From assembly GCA_038849025.1 (NCBI GenBank), contig JAWCNE010000077.1, positions 1 to 5,598 on the forward strand: DNA of 5,598 nt. Reading direction: 5' to 3'. Shown here in pieces: positions 1 to 5,377 of this stretch (its first letter is position 1; every line of letters begins with the position of its first letter). The DNA is from WUQU01 sp038849025. GTDB lineage: Archaea > Thermoproteota > Bathyarchaeia > Bathyarchaeales > Bathycorpusculaceae. A program made the position numbers and the translations under genes. The notes under the pieces were generated by a model, which did no database searches, was not told where the DNA came from, and saw nothing but the letters and a program-made list of their open reading frames with translations.

Positions 1-402
1 GGTAAGGTTTACGCTTTTGGCGAGCCCCTTGTTGTATCCATCTCACCTTCATCCTTCACTTTGGATGTTGGGCAGTCTCAGCAGTTCAATTCCACCGTGT
101 CTGGAGGCACTTCGCCTTACTCTTATCAGTGGTATCTTAACGGAACTCCAGTCTCTGGTGCGACTTCTGACAGCTGGAATTTTACGCCAACTTCCATCGG
201 CTTTTACACCGTTTATGTCAACGTAACCGACAGCTTAGGCGCAATTGCCATTTCAACAGCCTCCCAAGCCAACATAATCCCAGAATTTCAGTCACTCTTC
301 TTGACACTCTTCATTACAGCTACACTGCTGCTCCTAATACTGCTGAGGAAAAATAAGCGCCTAAAACGCAAGACCCACGCGTTACGTCATGTAGAGGTGT
401 AA
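1..402 (+). CDS. C-terminal part of a surface protein with Ig/PKD-like domain and PEF-type membrane anchor (5' partial)
   Basis: The frame is open from the first base, so this is the 3' end of a longer gene; 133 residues are visible before the TAA. Residues about 11-90 form one Ig/PKD-like beta-sandwich repeat: VSISPSSFTLDVGQ, then GGTSPYSYQWYLNGTPVSG, then FTPTSIGFYTVYVNVTDSLG. This repeat type is common in archaeal surface proteins. It is followed by IIPEF (residues 92-96), a hydrophobic segment (about 99-115) and a very basic tail (RKNKRLKRK), the arrangement of a C-terminal membrane anchor with the basic end inside. PEF-type tails in some archaea are proposed archaeosortase substrates; whether this one is processed is inference. 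Several N-x-S/T sequons (for example NST, NVT) fit an exported, possibly glycosylated protein. The TTG at 61 is only an internal leucine, because the domain runs upstream of it. The protein's main function lies outside the window. Confidence 0.85.
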   Translation, partial: GKVYAFGEPLVVSISPSSFTLDVGQSQQFNSTVSGGTSPYSYQWYLNGTPVSGATSDSWNFTPTSIGFYTVYVNVTDSLGAIAISTASQANIIPEFQSLFLTLFITATLLLLILLRKNKRLKRKTHALRHVEV

Positions 403-410
403 ATCCCCCC

Positions 411-426
411 TCATGCTATTGCATGA
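411..426 (+). terminator. Hairpin after the surface-protein gene, possible terminator
   Basis: TCATGC and GCATGA form a perfect 6-bp stem around a TATT loop, eight bases past the stop codon and followed by TCAAAATTTTC. The position fits a transcript end, but the stem is short and the T tract is weak. Archaeal termination relies mainly on T-rich tracts, so this is tentative. Confidence 0.35.
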
Positions 427-530
427 TCAAAATTTTCACTCAGACAAAATTCCGATAATTTAAACCGATGTTAAATCTGACCGCTGCATAGCTTTTGGGT
501 ATCGTTTAATTCTCGGTTTTAATGTTTCTC

Positions 531-538
531 ATATATTT
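531..538 (+). promoter_or_regulatory. TATA-like box of the M29 peptidase gene
   Basis: ATATATTT lies in the 179-base gap before the peptidase gene, about 50 bases ahead of its first ATG. With usual archaeal spacing, transcription would begin near position 560 and give a leader of about 20-40 bases. No clear purine-rich BRE precedes it. The rest of the gap (427-530) shows nothing I can name. Confidence 0.35.
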
Positions 539-581
539 CGTATTGTAAAAGAGAAATAGCAGTTAGCTTATTAGAAAAGAC

Positions 582-1673
582 ATGGTGACACGATTACCCA
601 TGAATAAGTTGATGAGAGAGGCTGCATATGTCCTAGCCACAAGTGTGGCGTGTTTAAAGGAAAGGTTTAATGTGCTCCTTATATGTGGTCTTCATAATAA
701 GACTTTGGCAGAACATATAATGATTGAATCTTATGCCCTAGGGGCTTATCCTTATTTATGGGTATTTGACGATAGGGTCTTTTCGAAGCACGCAAAAATT
801 TTACCTGAAAACGTGATTAGGGTTCTTCCCAAACATGTGTATTCCCTTTTGATAAATTCTGATGTCATTATTTGGCTGAGCCAGTTTAGCGATTTAGAAA
901 AGTGCCCAATAAATGTTAAAAAAGCCATGTTTTCATTTTGGGACAATGTCTATGAAACTATAAGGGCTAAACCTAACCTTTATGTAAATTTGCTCTCTGC
1001 CTTATCCATAGAAAACATAGGGATATCCTATAAACGATATCTTCAAGCGTTCTTTGAAGCTGTTAATGTTGATTATGCGAAAATTCGGAAAATCGGAAAC
1101 TTTATCGCTTCTAGGCTTCATGGAAAGGCTTCAGTTCATGTTTATGACGCTGAAGGCACCGATTTAACCTTAAGCATTCATAAACGGCATGTTGGAGTAG
1201 AAATTGGAACATTAGAAGACTGCTTTTCAAGCGGAAAAGAATGTGAAGTAGAGGTTCCCGGAGGAGAAGTCTACGTCGCTCCTATCGAAACTTCTGCAAA
1301 CGGTATGCTTATGGTGAAAGAATTCAGAGACTACCACATTCAAAACCTTAAGCTTCATTTCAAAGAAGGGAAAGTTGAAAAGTTCAAGGCTGAAAAGGGA
1401 AACAACATGTTTAGAAAATTGTTGGATAAAGCTGAAGGCGACAAAGATAGGATAGCAGAAGTTGGTATTGGAATAAACTACGGCGTGAAACTCACGGGTT
1501 ACAGAATGTTTGATGAAAAAGCGCTTGGGACAGCCCACATAGCCATAGGGAACAACATTCACCTAGGAGGAGTAAACAAAGCCACGATACACTGGGATTT
1601 TGTATTGCATAAGCCCAGCATAGAAGTCGACGATATGCTTCTAATGAAAAATGGGAAACTTGTTTATGAGTAA
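582..1673 (+). CDS. M29-family metallo-aminopeptidase
   Basis: The 363-residue protein matches the M29 (thermophilic aminopeptidase, AmpS/AmpT-like) family, cytosolic enzymes that use two metal ions to remove N-terminal residues from peptides; the length is typical or slightly short. Candidate metal ligands sit in the expected C-terminal order: E229/E235 in GGEVYVAPIE, E293 in AEVGIGIN, E312 and H319 in DEKALGTAHIA, then H337 and D339 in HWDF. The end, VDDMLLMKNGKLVYE, is also typical. The Tyr that follows the His in characterised M29 enzymes appears absent: the stretch after H319 reads IAIGNNIHLGG. The fold is shared with 2,5-dihydroxypyridine dioxygenase (NicX), so a non-peptidase role is possible. 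Two starts compete: ATG 582 and in-frame ATG 600. The second has GGTGA at 584-588, 11 bases upstream, and is plausible. The gene appears monocistronic and converges with the next one. No signal peptide is seen. Confidence 0.9.
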   Translation: MVTRLPMNKLMREAAYVLATSVACLKERFNVLLICGLHNKTLAEHIMIESYALGAYPYLWVFDDRVFSKHAKILPENVIRVLPKHVYSLLINSDVIIWLSQFSDLEKCPINVKKAMFSFWDNVYETIRAKPNLYVNLLSALSIENIGISYKRYLQAFFEAVNVDYAKIRKIGNFIASRLHGKASVHVYDAEGTDLTLSIHKRHVGVEIGTLEDCFSSGKECEVEVPGGEVYVAPIETSANGMLMVKEFRDYHIQNLKLHFKEGKVEKFKAEKGNNMFRKLLDKAEGDKDRIAEVGIGINYGVKLTGYRMFDEKALGTAHIAIGNNIHLGGVNKATIHWDFVLHKPSIEVDDMLLMKNGKLVYE

Positions 1674-1683
1674 ATACGCACGC

Positions 1684-1710
1684 CAGAATTAGAGATCCGT
1701 GAAAATTCTG
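1684..1710. terminator. Inverted repeat between convergent genes, possible bidirectional terminator
   Basis: CAGAATT (1684-1690) and AATTCTG (1704-1710) are a perfect 7-bp inverted repeat with a 13-base loop, filling most of the 39-base gap between the two stop codons. It is followed by a T-rich stretch on the + strand. Location and symmetry fit a shared terminator, but the stem is AT-rich. Confidence 0.35.
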
Positions 1711-1712
1711 TG

Positions 1713-2222
1713 TCATATTTCTGTTTCGTCTATTTTGAAGGTTTCAGGCTCCTCTATTTTTAGTATGGCATTTAAAGCCTTGGCGTCAAGTTGGCGAATC
1801 AGTCTTAAAATTTCCTTCTTTGCCGATTTTAGGTGAGTTTCAAGCATTTTTGTGTTTCTGTAGAGTTTTCCTGCGAGCGGGCAGATTTTTTCCATTTTTA
1901 GGTACCATTCGATTTTCCCTGTTTTCGGGTTTACGTCAAAGGTTATGGGTCCAGCAACGCATGTTTCCGGTTTCACTGGGTGAATTATGCATTTTTTGGT
2001 TTCTTTTTCATGGAAAACGCAGTATCCTTCTTCATCTTCTCTTGGAAAAACGTAGTCAGCTTGCATGAAGGGGTTAGGGATTGAAATTCCATTTTCTTGG
2101 AGGTATTTCTCTATTATGCGTTTTCTTTCCTTCGTTATTGGTGGTCTGGCGTTTTGGCAGCAGCGAATTGGACATGTACCGCAAACATGGAAGAAGTTTT
2201 CTTGACGATTAGTGGTAGGCAT
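1713..2222 (-). CDS. YkgJ-type cysteine-cluster metal-binding protein
   Basis: This 169-residue protein belongs to the YkgJ (CxxCxxCC) family, small soluble proteins thought to bind zinc or an iron-sulfur cluster and mostly without a known reaction. Eight cysteines are present: C14, C17, C21 and C22 in CGTCPIRCC; C68 in GYCVFH; C78 in KKCIIHP; C88 in KPETC; and C114 in EKICPLAG. The pairing of GYCVF with a following CIIHPVKPETC is the family signature. The first cluster is CxxCxxxCC, one residue longer than the classical spacing. The C-terminal third (about 122-160) is charged and predicted helical, with no membrane segment. The ATG has a weak GGGA six bases upstream (2229-2232), inside a GGGAATCCC palindrome (2224-2232). 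It is transcribed divergently from the peptide cassette, so a shared regulator is possible but not shown. Confidence 0.88.
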   Translation of the reverse strand: MPTTNRQENFFHVCGTCPIRCCQNARPPITKERKRIIEKYLQENGISIPNPFMQADYVFPREDEEGYCVFHEKETKKCIIHPVKPETCVAGPITFDVNPKTGKIEWYLKMEKICPLAGKLYRNTKMLETHLKSAKKEILRLIRQLDAKALNAILKIEEPETFKIDETEI

Positions 2223-2243
2223 TGGGAATCCCTTAGTGATTTG

Positions 2244-2369
2244 TCATTTGAATGGTTCATTCTTTAATGCTTTTTGGATGGATTTAAGCCAGAATCATTC
2301 ACATAGGCTTCATTTGAACTATACATTCTCTATTAGTGAGTGCACAAGGTTAATTTATCATTGAACTAT
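2244..2369. repeat. Three imperfect direct repeats in the divergent intergenic region
   Basis: TCATTTGAA-N5-CATTCT occurs at 2244-2263 and again, with identical internal spacing, at 2310-2329. A third partial copy, TCATTGAACTAT (2358-2369), matches the second copy's TCATTTGAACTAT with one T missing. The copies start 66 and 48 bases apart, between the divergent YkgJ-type gene and the peptide cassette. The first copy also contains GAATG-GTT-CATTC, a small inverted repeat. They could be operator sites for a regulator of either gene. The AT-richness of the gap makes chance similarity a real alternative. Confidence 0.4.
2351..2358 (+). promoter_or_regulatory. Possible TATA box of the peptide cassette
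   Basis: TAATTTAT lies about 50 bases before the proposed GTG start. Standard archaeal spacing puts transcription start near 2380, which would include the ribosome-binding site at 2385 but exclude the TTG at 2375. Another TATA-like word, CTATACAT (2319-2326), overlaps the second repeat copy. The choice between them is uncertain. Confidence 0.3.
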
Positions 2370-2384
2370 CCTTATTGAGTAAAA

Positions 2385-2391
2385 GGGGGAG
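2385..2391 (+). promoter_or_regulatory. Ribosome-binding site that decides the M50 peptidase start
   Basis: GGGGGAG lies 10 bases before GTG 2402 and inside the coding frame that opens at TTG 2375. The TTG has no purine-rich site before it (TGAACTATCCTTA), so the GTG is preferred. The maturase gene uses a similar AAGGGGG element. Confidence 0.55.
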
Positions 2392-2401
2392 TTTCGCTAT
2401 T

Positions 2402-3718
2402 GTGACAAAGCAATCAATGGAACCTTCTTGGGCTTTCAAGCCCAAACTTGCAGCCGATGTAAAAATAAGATTCTTGAAAGAAGACGAAAGAGGAAAATTT
2501 TACGTCATTGCAAGACCGAGGAAAGCCACATACTTGAAAATTCATCAAGAGGGGAAAAACATAATCGAAATGTTGGACGGAAATACTACACTACAGCAAA
2601 TAAGTGACATACTCCGAAGTAGAGATATTGAGGTTGATCTGTTACAGTTTATTACGCTTTTGGGTGAGAAAGGATTCATCGAGAATTATCCAACACCACA
2701 TTCCATGACAAAAGAAGAAAAGCTTCGAGTGCGTTACTTTCCACTGGTCAGAAATCTCGAAGGAATTTTATCCGTTTTATCTAAGTTTACGTCACAATTC
2801 TTCAAAAAAGGTTTCTTTGTTCTATTTTTATGCGTCAACATGGTTATTGTCCTCTTGTTTGTCTCACTAATTTTTCTCGGAGTTTTATCGGTAAGTCAGA
2901 TATTCTTCGTACAAGATTCTTTCTTTCTAGCTTTAATGCTGTATTTATTCGTTATCATTCCTTTTTTAGGAATTTTACATGAACTGGCTCATGCAATTGC
3001 ATGTTATCATTTTGGAGGGAAACCCTCAGAGATTGGAATCGCCCTATATCTTTTTACCTTTTTCTTTTACACAGACACAAGCGATGTTTGGCTGCTAGAC
3101 AAGAAAAAAAGCAGCTTTGTTTTTCTTGCAGGCCCCCTTATGACACTCTTTACAGGAAATTTTTGCTTTATTTTGAGTTTTCTGTTCTCTGCGCCAATTT
3201 CTCAGCTATTATTAATGCTAGCCTTCGGAGCATATCTTTCGGTTCTTTTTGGGTTTGACCCTCTTATAGAAAGTGACGGATATTACATTTTGCAAAGTAT
3301 GGTAGCGTTTCCAAATCTTCACTCCCATGCTTGGAGTTATACACTCTCCTGGCTAAAGTACAAGTTTAGATTGCTTCCAAAAGAAGAATATCAAGAATTT
3401 ATCACAACCTATTCTAAAAGTGAGCGGAGAATCTTGAAAATTTATACTCCTCTAACAATAATAGTGAACATCACCTTTTTATGCATAATAATTCCTTGGG
3501 CTATTTTGACATTTAGAGAATACCTAAGGCTAACTTGGGCGCTACTTACGTTGTTTCAGCAAGCAAGCCTCTTAAGTTTAGTTTCATGGATCTTTGAGAC
3601 CATATTTTTCTCTGTGGCGTTTGCATACTCCATATGGCGAATTGCAAGGATTCTTATGAGAAGAATAAGGAAAAACCTAAAAAGCAATTACGCTCTTCAC
3701 AACAAATTTTATAAGTAA
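2402..3718 (+). CDS. PqqD-like domain fused to M50 (site-2-protease-type) membrane zinc peptidase
   Basis: The 438-residue protein has two parts. Residues about 12-95 are a PqqD-like domain (FKPKLAADVKIRF, then YVIARPRKATYLKI, then EGKNIIEMLDGNTTLQQI, ending LLGEKGFIEN), the winged-helix fold that holds leader peptides of RiPP precursors. The rest is a multi-pass M50 peptidase. Hydrophobic segments lie near 138-164, 174-192, 212-222, 238-262, 268-286, 346-369 and 394-413. The zinc motif HELAH is at 193-197, and the second motif is FDPLIESDGYY, with D292 the likely third metal ligand. Family members cut substrates within or near the membrane. Bacillus YydH of the epipeptide locus is a comparable M50 enzyme, but the fused PqqD domain is what ties this one to a peptide leader. 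The stop is 34 bases from the small peptide ORF, consistent with one operon. GTG 2402 is chosen on its ribosome-binding site; TTG 2375 would add nine residues. Cleavage of the neighbouring peptide is inferred. Confidence 0.9.
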   Translation: MTKQSMEPSWAFKPKLAADVKIRFLKEDERGKFYVIARPRKATYLKIHQEGKNIIEMLDGNTTLQQISDILRSRDIEVDLLQFITLLGEKGFIENYPTPHSMTKEEKLRVRYFPLVRNLEGILSVLSKFTSQFFKKGFFVLFLCVNMVIVLLFVSLIFLGVLSVSQIFFVQDSFFLALMLYLFVIIPFLGILHELAHAIACYHFGGKPSEIGIALYLFTFFFYTDTSDVWLLDKKKSSFVFLAGPLMTLFTGNFCFILSFLFSAPISQLLLMLAFGAYLSVLFGFDPLIESDGYYILQSMVAFPNLHSHAWSYTLSWLKYKFRLLPKEEYQEFITTYSKSERRILKIYTPLTIIVNITFLCIIIPWAILTFREYLRLTWALLTLFQQASLLSLVSWIFETIFFSVAFAYSIWRIARILMRRIRKNLKSNYALHNKFYK

Positions 3719-3741
3719 CTTACTTCGTAAATTATAAGAAC

Positions 3742-3746
3742 GGTGA
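3742..3746 (+). promoter_or_regulatory. Ribosome-binding site of the precursor peptide
   Basis: GGTGA, an exact 5-base match to the archaeal Shine-Dalgarno consensus, ends six bases before TTG 3753. Its last three bases are an in-frame TGA, so the small ORF opens immediately behind its own ribosome-binding site. This is the strongest evidence that the short ORF is translated. Confidence 0.65.
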
Positions 3747-3752
3747 ATTATC

Positions 3753-3875
3753 TTGGCAAAGATAAAATATAAGATATTGGTCGAGCAACTAGAACCATTG
3801 AATCCTAAGGCATACTGGTGCTGTTGGAGACCACCAAAAGATTGCTCAATGGTATTCCGAATGGGCCCAATCTAG
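3753..3875 (+). CDS. Candidate RiPP precursor peptide, 40 aa, Cys/Trp-rich core
   Basis: This short ORF lies between the PqqD-M50 peptidase and the radical SAM maturase and is proposed as their substrate. It starts at TTG (read as Met) and ends at TAG. Residues about 2-18 are leader-like, charged with alternating hydrophobics (KIKYKILVEQLEPL), the sort of strand a PqqD-like domain binds. The C-terminal half, AYWCCWRPPKDCSMVF followed by RMGPI, has C23, C24 and C31 beside Y21, W22 and W25 and a Pro-Pro turn. Cys-rich cores next to SPASM maturases are typical of thioether peptides (sactipeptides, ranthipeptides), but the chemistry here is unproven. No glycine-glycine cleavage site is seen. A 40-codon open frame can arise by chance in AT-rich DNA; the case rests on the ribosome-binding site, position, composition and context. 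I recognise no known precursor family. A metal-binding or disulfide peptide is an alternative. Confidence 0.72.
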   Translation: MAKIKYKILVEQLEPLNPKAYWCCWRPPKDCSMVFRMGPI

Positions 3876-3899
3876 ACATTACGCAAGCGATTTAACTCA

Positions 3900-3918
3900 A
3901 ATTTCCTTTTCTTTTTCT
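3900..3918 (+). terminator. T-rich tract between precursor and maturase, possible partial terminator
   Basis: The stretch 3900-3918 is almost all pyrimidine (AATTTCCTTTTCTTTTTCT) on the coding strand, 24 bases after the precursor stop. T-rich tracts are the main archaeal termination signal, so it could end some transcripts here and leave more precursor than enzyme message. No stem-loop is clearly associated. The function is inferred. Confidence 0.35.
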
Positions 3919-3932
3919 AGAAACTTATTCAA

Positions 3933-3937
3933 GGGGG
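3933..3937 (+). promoter_or_regulatory. Ribosome-binding site that decides the maturase start
   Basis: GGGGG directly abuts ATG 3938, too close to serve it, but is nine bases before in-frame GTG 3947. The spacing and sequence resemble the site of the peptidase gene, so GTG 3947 is preferred. Confidence 0.5.
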
Positions 3938-3946
3938 ATGGAGACT

Positions 3947-5338
3947 GTGACCAACTGGCATAAATTCGAAAACAATCCTCTCTTTCATGGCACTGGCAAC
4001 ATGGTTTTGAAAAAAATGAACGGGTTCTATTTAATTCTAAACCCCGATCTGCCAAATATGATGGTTGCAGATACGCTAGGAGTTGAGATTTTTCGATTAT
4101 GCAATGGCAAGCGTTCGGCAAACGAAGTAATAAAAGAAGCTTCAAGTAAACTTCAACTGGATGAAGAAAGTGTTAAGAATTATGTTCAATCTTTAATTCA
4201 TGCTGGATTCTTAGCGACCAGTCCACCGTTTTCAATCAAAGCTCTGCGGACTGCTGACAAGCTGCGCTCGCTGGTCCTTCACTTAACAGAAGGATGCAAC
4301 CTTAGATGCAAACACTGCTATTTCGCATCAGAAGCTTCGGTTGAAGGCGAGTTGTCCAAATCCGAGTTTCTTAGCGTTATTCAGCAGTTTGCCGAGTTAG
4401 GTGGAGAAAGTTTACTCATTACCGGTGGAGAACCCCTTTTAGAAAAAGAAAAACTCTATGCAGTTATTAAAGAAGCTAAAAAAAATAAAATCGACCGAAT
4501 TTTGGTCAACACGAACGGCACATTACTTACAGAATTTGATGCAGTGTTTTTCAAGGAAAACAATGTGAATGTCGGCGTAAGCTTAGACGGTGCAACACCT
4601 CAAACGCATGATTATATAAGAGGAAAAGGAGCGTTTGAAAAAGCTGTTGAGGGCATCAAAATCTTGCTGGCACACGGTATTACAACAACGATAGGAACAA
4701 CATTGATGAAGCCTAATTTACATGAAGCCCATGAAATTCTTTATCTCGCAAAGAAGCTAGGCCTTCCATCAATAAATTATGTAGTATTAAAGACTAAAGG
4801 AAGAGCAACAGACAATCGGCTTACACTTGAGTTTACGGTTGAGGAATTAATGGCAACAATGAAACGCATACTTAGAACATCCAAGGAGACTGGTGTTAAG
4901 TCGAGTTTCGAAGAACTTCAACCAAGTGCTATTAACATGACGAAAAGAGACTTATGCGGTGCCGGAATAGGTCTACTCGGTTTAGCTGCGAATGGCGACG
5001 TATATCCCTGTGACGCGCTTCATGAAGCGCCCTTGAGGGCTGGAAACATAAGAGAGAAAAGCCTTGGTGAAATATGGAAAAACTCACCTATCCTAAAATC
5101 CTTCCAGGAACTTAGTGTAACCATTATTGAAGGTTGTCGTGACTGTGAATTCAAATTTATATGTGGCAACGGTTGTCCTGCAGACAGTTTCGTAGCCTAT
5201 GGCACCTTCAAAAAATGCTCCCCCTTATGCCCAATGTATAAAGAAATATTCGATTATATGATTTCAGAGGCCGCCAATGAACTATGGAGAGAAACAATGG
5301 AAGAGAATAAGCCTATGTCTGATTTGTCGATTTCTTAA
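3947..5338 (+). CDS. Radical SAM/SPASM peptide maturase with N-terminal PqqD-like domain
   Basis: The 463-residue enzyme has three domains. Residues about 18-91 are PqqD-like (MVLKKMNGFYLIL, VADTLGVEIFRLCNG, ending SLIHAGFLAT), the leader-recognition fold. The radical SAM core begins at CNLRCKHCYF, with C117, C121 and C124 holding the SAM-binding [4Fe-4S] cluster, and has GGEP at 160-163. The SPASM domain is complete: C337, GDVYPC (C355), then CRDCEFKFICGNGC (C397, C400, C406, C410) and C424, matching the seven-Cys pattern for two auxiliary clusters; C428 is extra. Such enzymes cleave SAM to a radical and build carbon-sulfur, carbon-carbon or related links in RiPP precursors (AlbA, StrB, PqqE, MftC are examples). 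The neighbouring 40-residue peptide, 71 bases upstream, is the likely substrate. I cannot assign it to a defined subfamily. GTG 3947 is preferred on ribosome-binding-site spacing; ATG 3938 would add three residues. It is the last gene of the cassette. Confidence 0.95.
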   Translation: MTNWHKFENNPLFHGTGNMVLKKMNGFYLILNPDLPNMMVADTLGVEIFRLCNGKRSANEVIKEASSKLQLDEESVKNYVQSLIHAGFLATSPPFSIKALRTADKLRSLVLHLTEGCNLRCKHCYFASEASVEGELSKSEFLSVIQQFAELGGESLLITGGEPLLEKEKLYAVIKEAKKNKIDRILVNTNGTLLTEFDAVFFKENNVNVGVSLDGATPQTHDYIRGKGAFEKAVEGIKILLAHGITTTIGTTLMKPNLHEAHEILYLAKKLGLPSINYVVLKTKGRATDNRLTLEFTVEELMATMKRILRTSKETGVKSSFEELQPSAINMTKRDLCGAGIGLLGLAANGDVYPCDALHEAPLRAGNIREKSLGEIWKNSPILKSFQELSVTIIEGCRDCEFKFICGNGCPADSFVAYGTFKKCSPLCPMYKEIFDYMISEAANELWRETMEENKPMSDLSIS

Positions 5339-5377
5339 GGGCTTAGGTAACGACCATCTCATCTTTAACAATCATGT

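Noticed and set aside
17..226. 69-aa + strand ORF
   Set aside because: It is an out-of-frame shadow of the surface-protein gene with low-complexity Leu/Ser/Pro composition.
61..402. TTG start giving a complete 113-aa protein
   Set aside because: The reading frame and the Ig-like domain continue upstream to base 1, so the TTG is an internal Leu of a gene cut by the window edge.
456..476. Hairpin-like TTTAAAC-CGAT-GTTAAA in the gap before the M29 gene
   Set aside because: The arms mismatch by one base and are AT-rich; no role is evident.
1227..1562. 111-aa minus-strand ORF
   Set aside because: It lies wholly antisense inside the well-supported M29 gene and has no domain or ribosome-binding site.
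2252..2287. 11-codon ATG ORF in the divergent intergenic region, considered as a second peptide
   Set aside because: It is very short, has no ribosome-binding site and no core-like composition.
3720..3730. TTACTTCGTAA palindrome after the M50 stop
   Set aside because: It has a four-base stem with a three-base loop, too weak for a terminator and inside a probable operon.
3825..3839. WRPPK in the precursor core read as a streptide-type Lys-Trp crosslink motif
   Set aside because: Streptide has Lys before Trp within a KGDGW context; the order is reversed here and nothing else matches.
3897..4145. 82-aa minus-strand ORF
   Set aside because: It is antisense to the maturase N-terminus and shows no protein family features.
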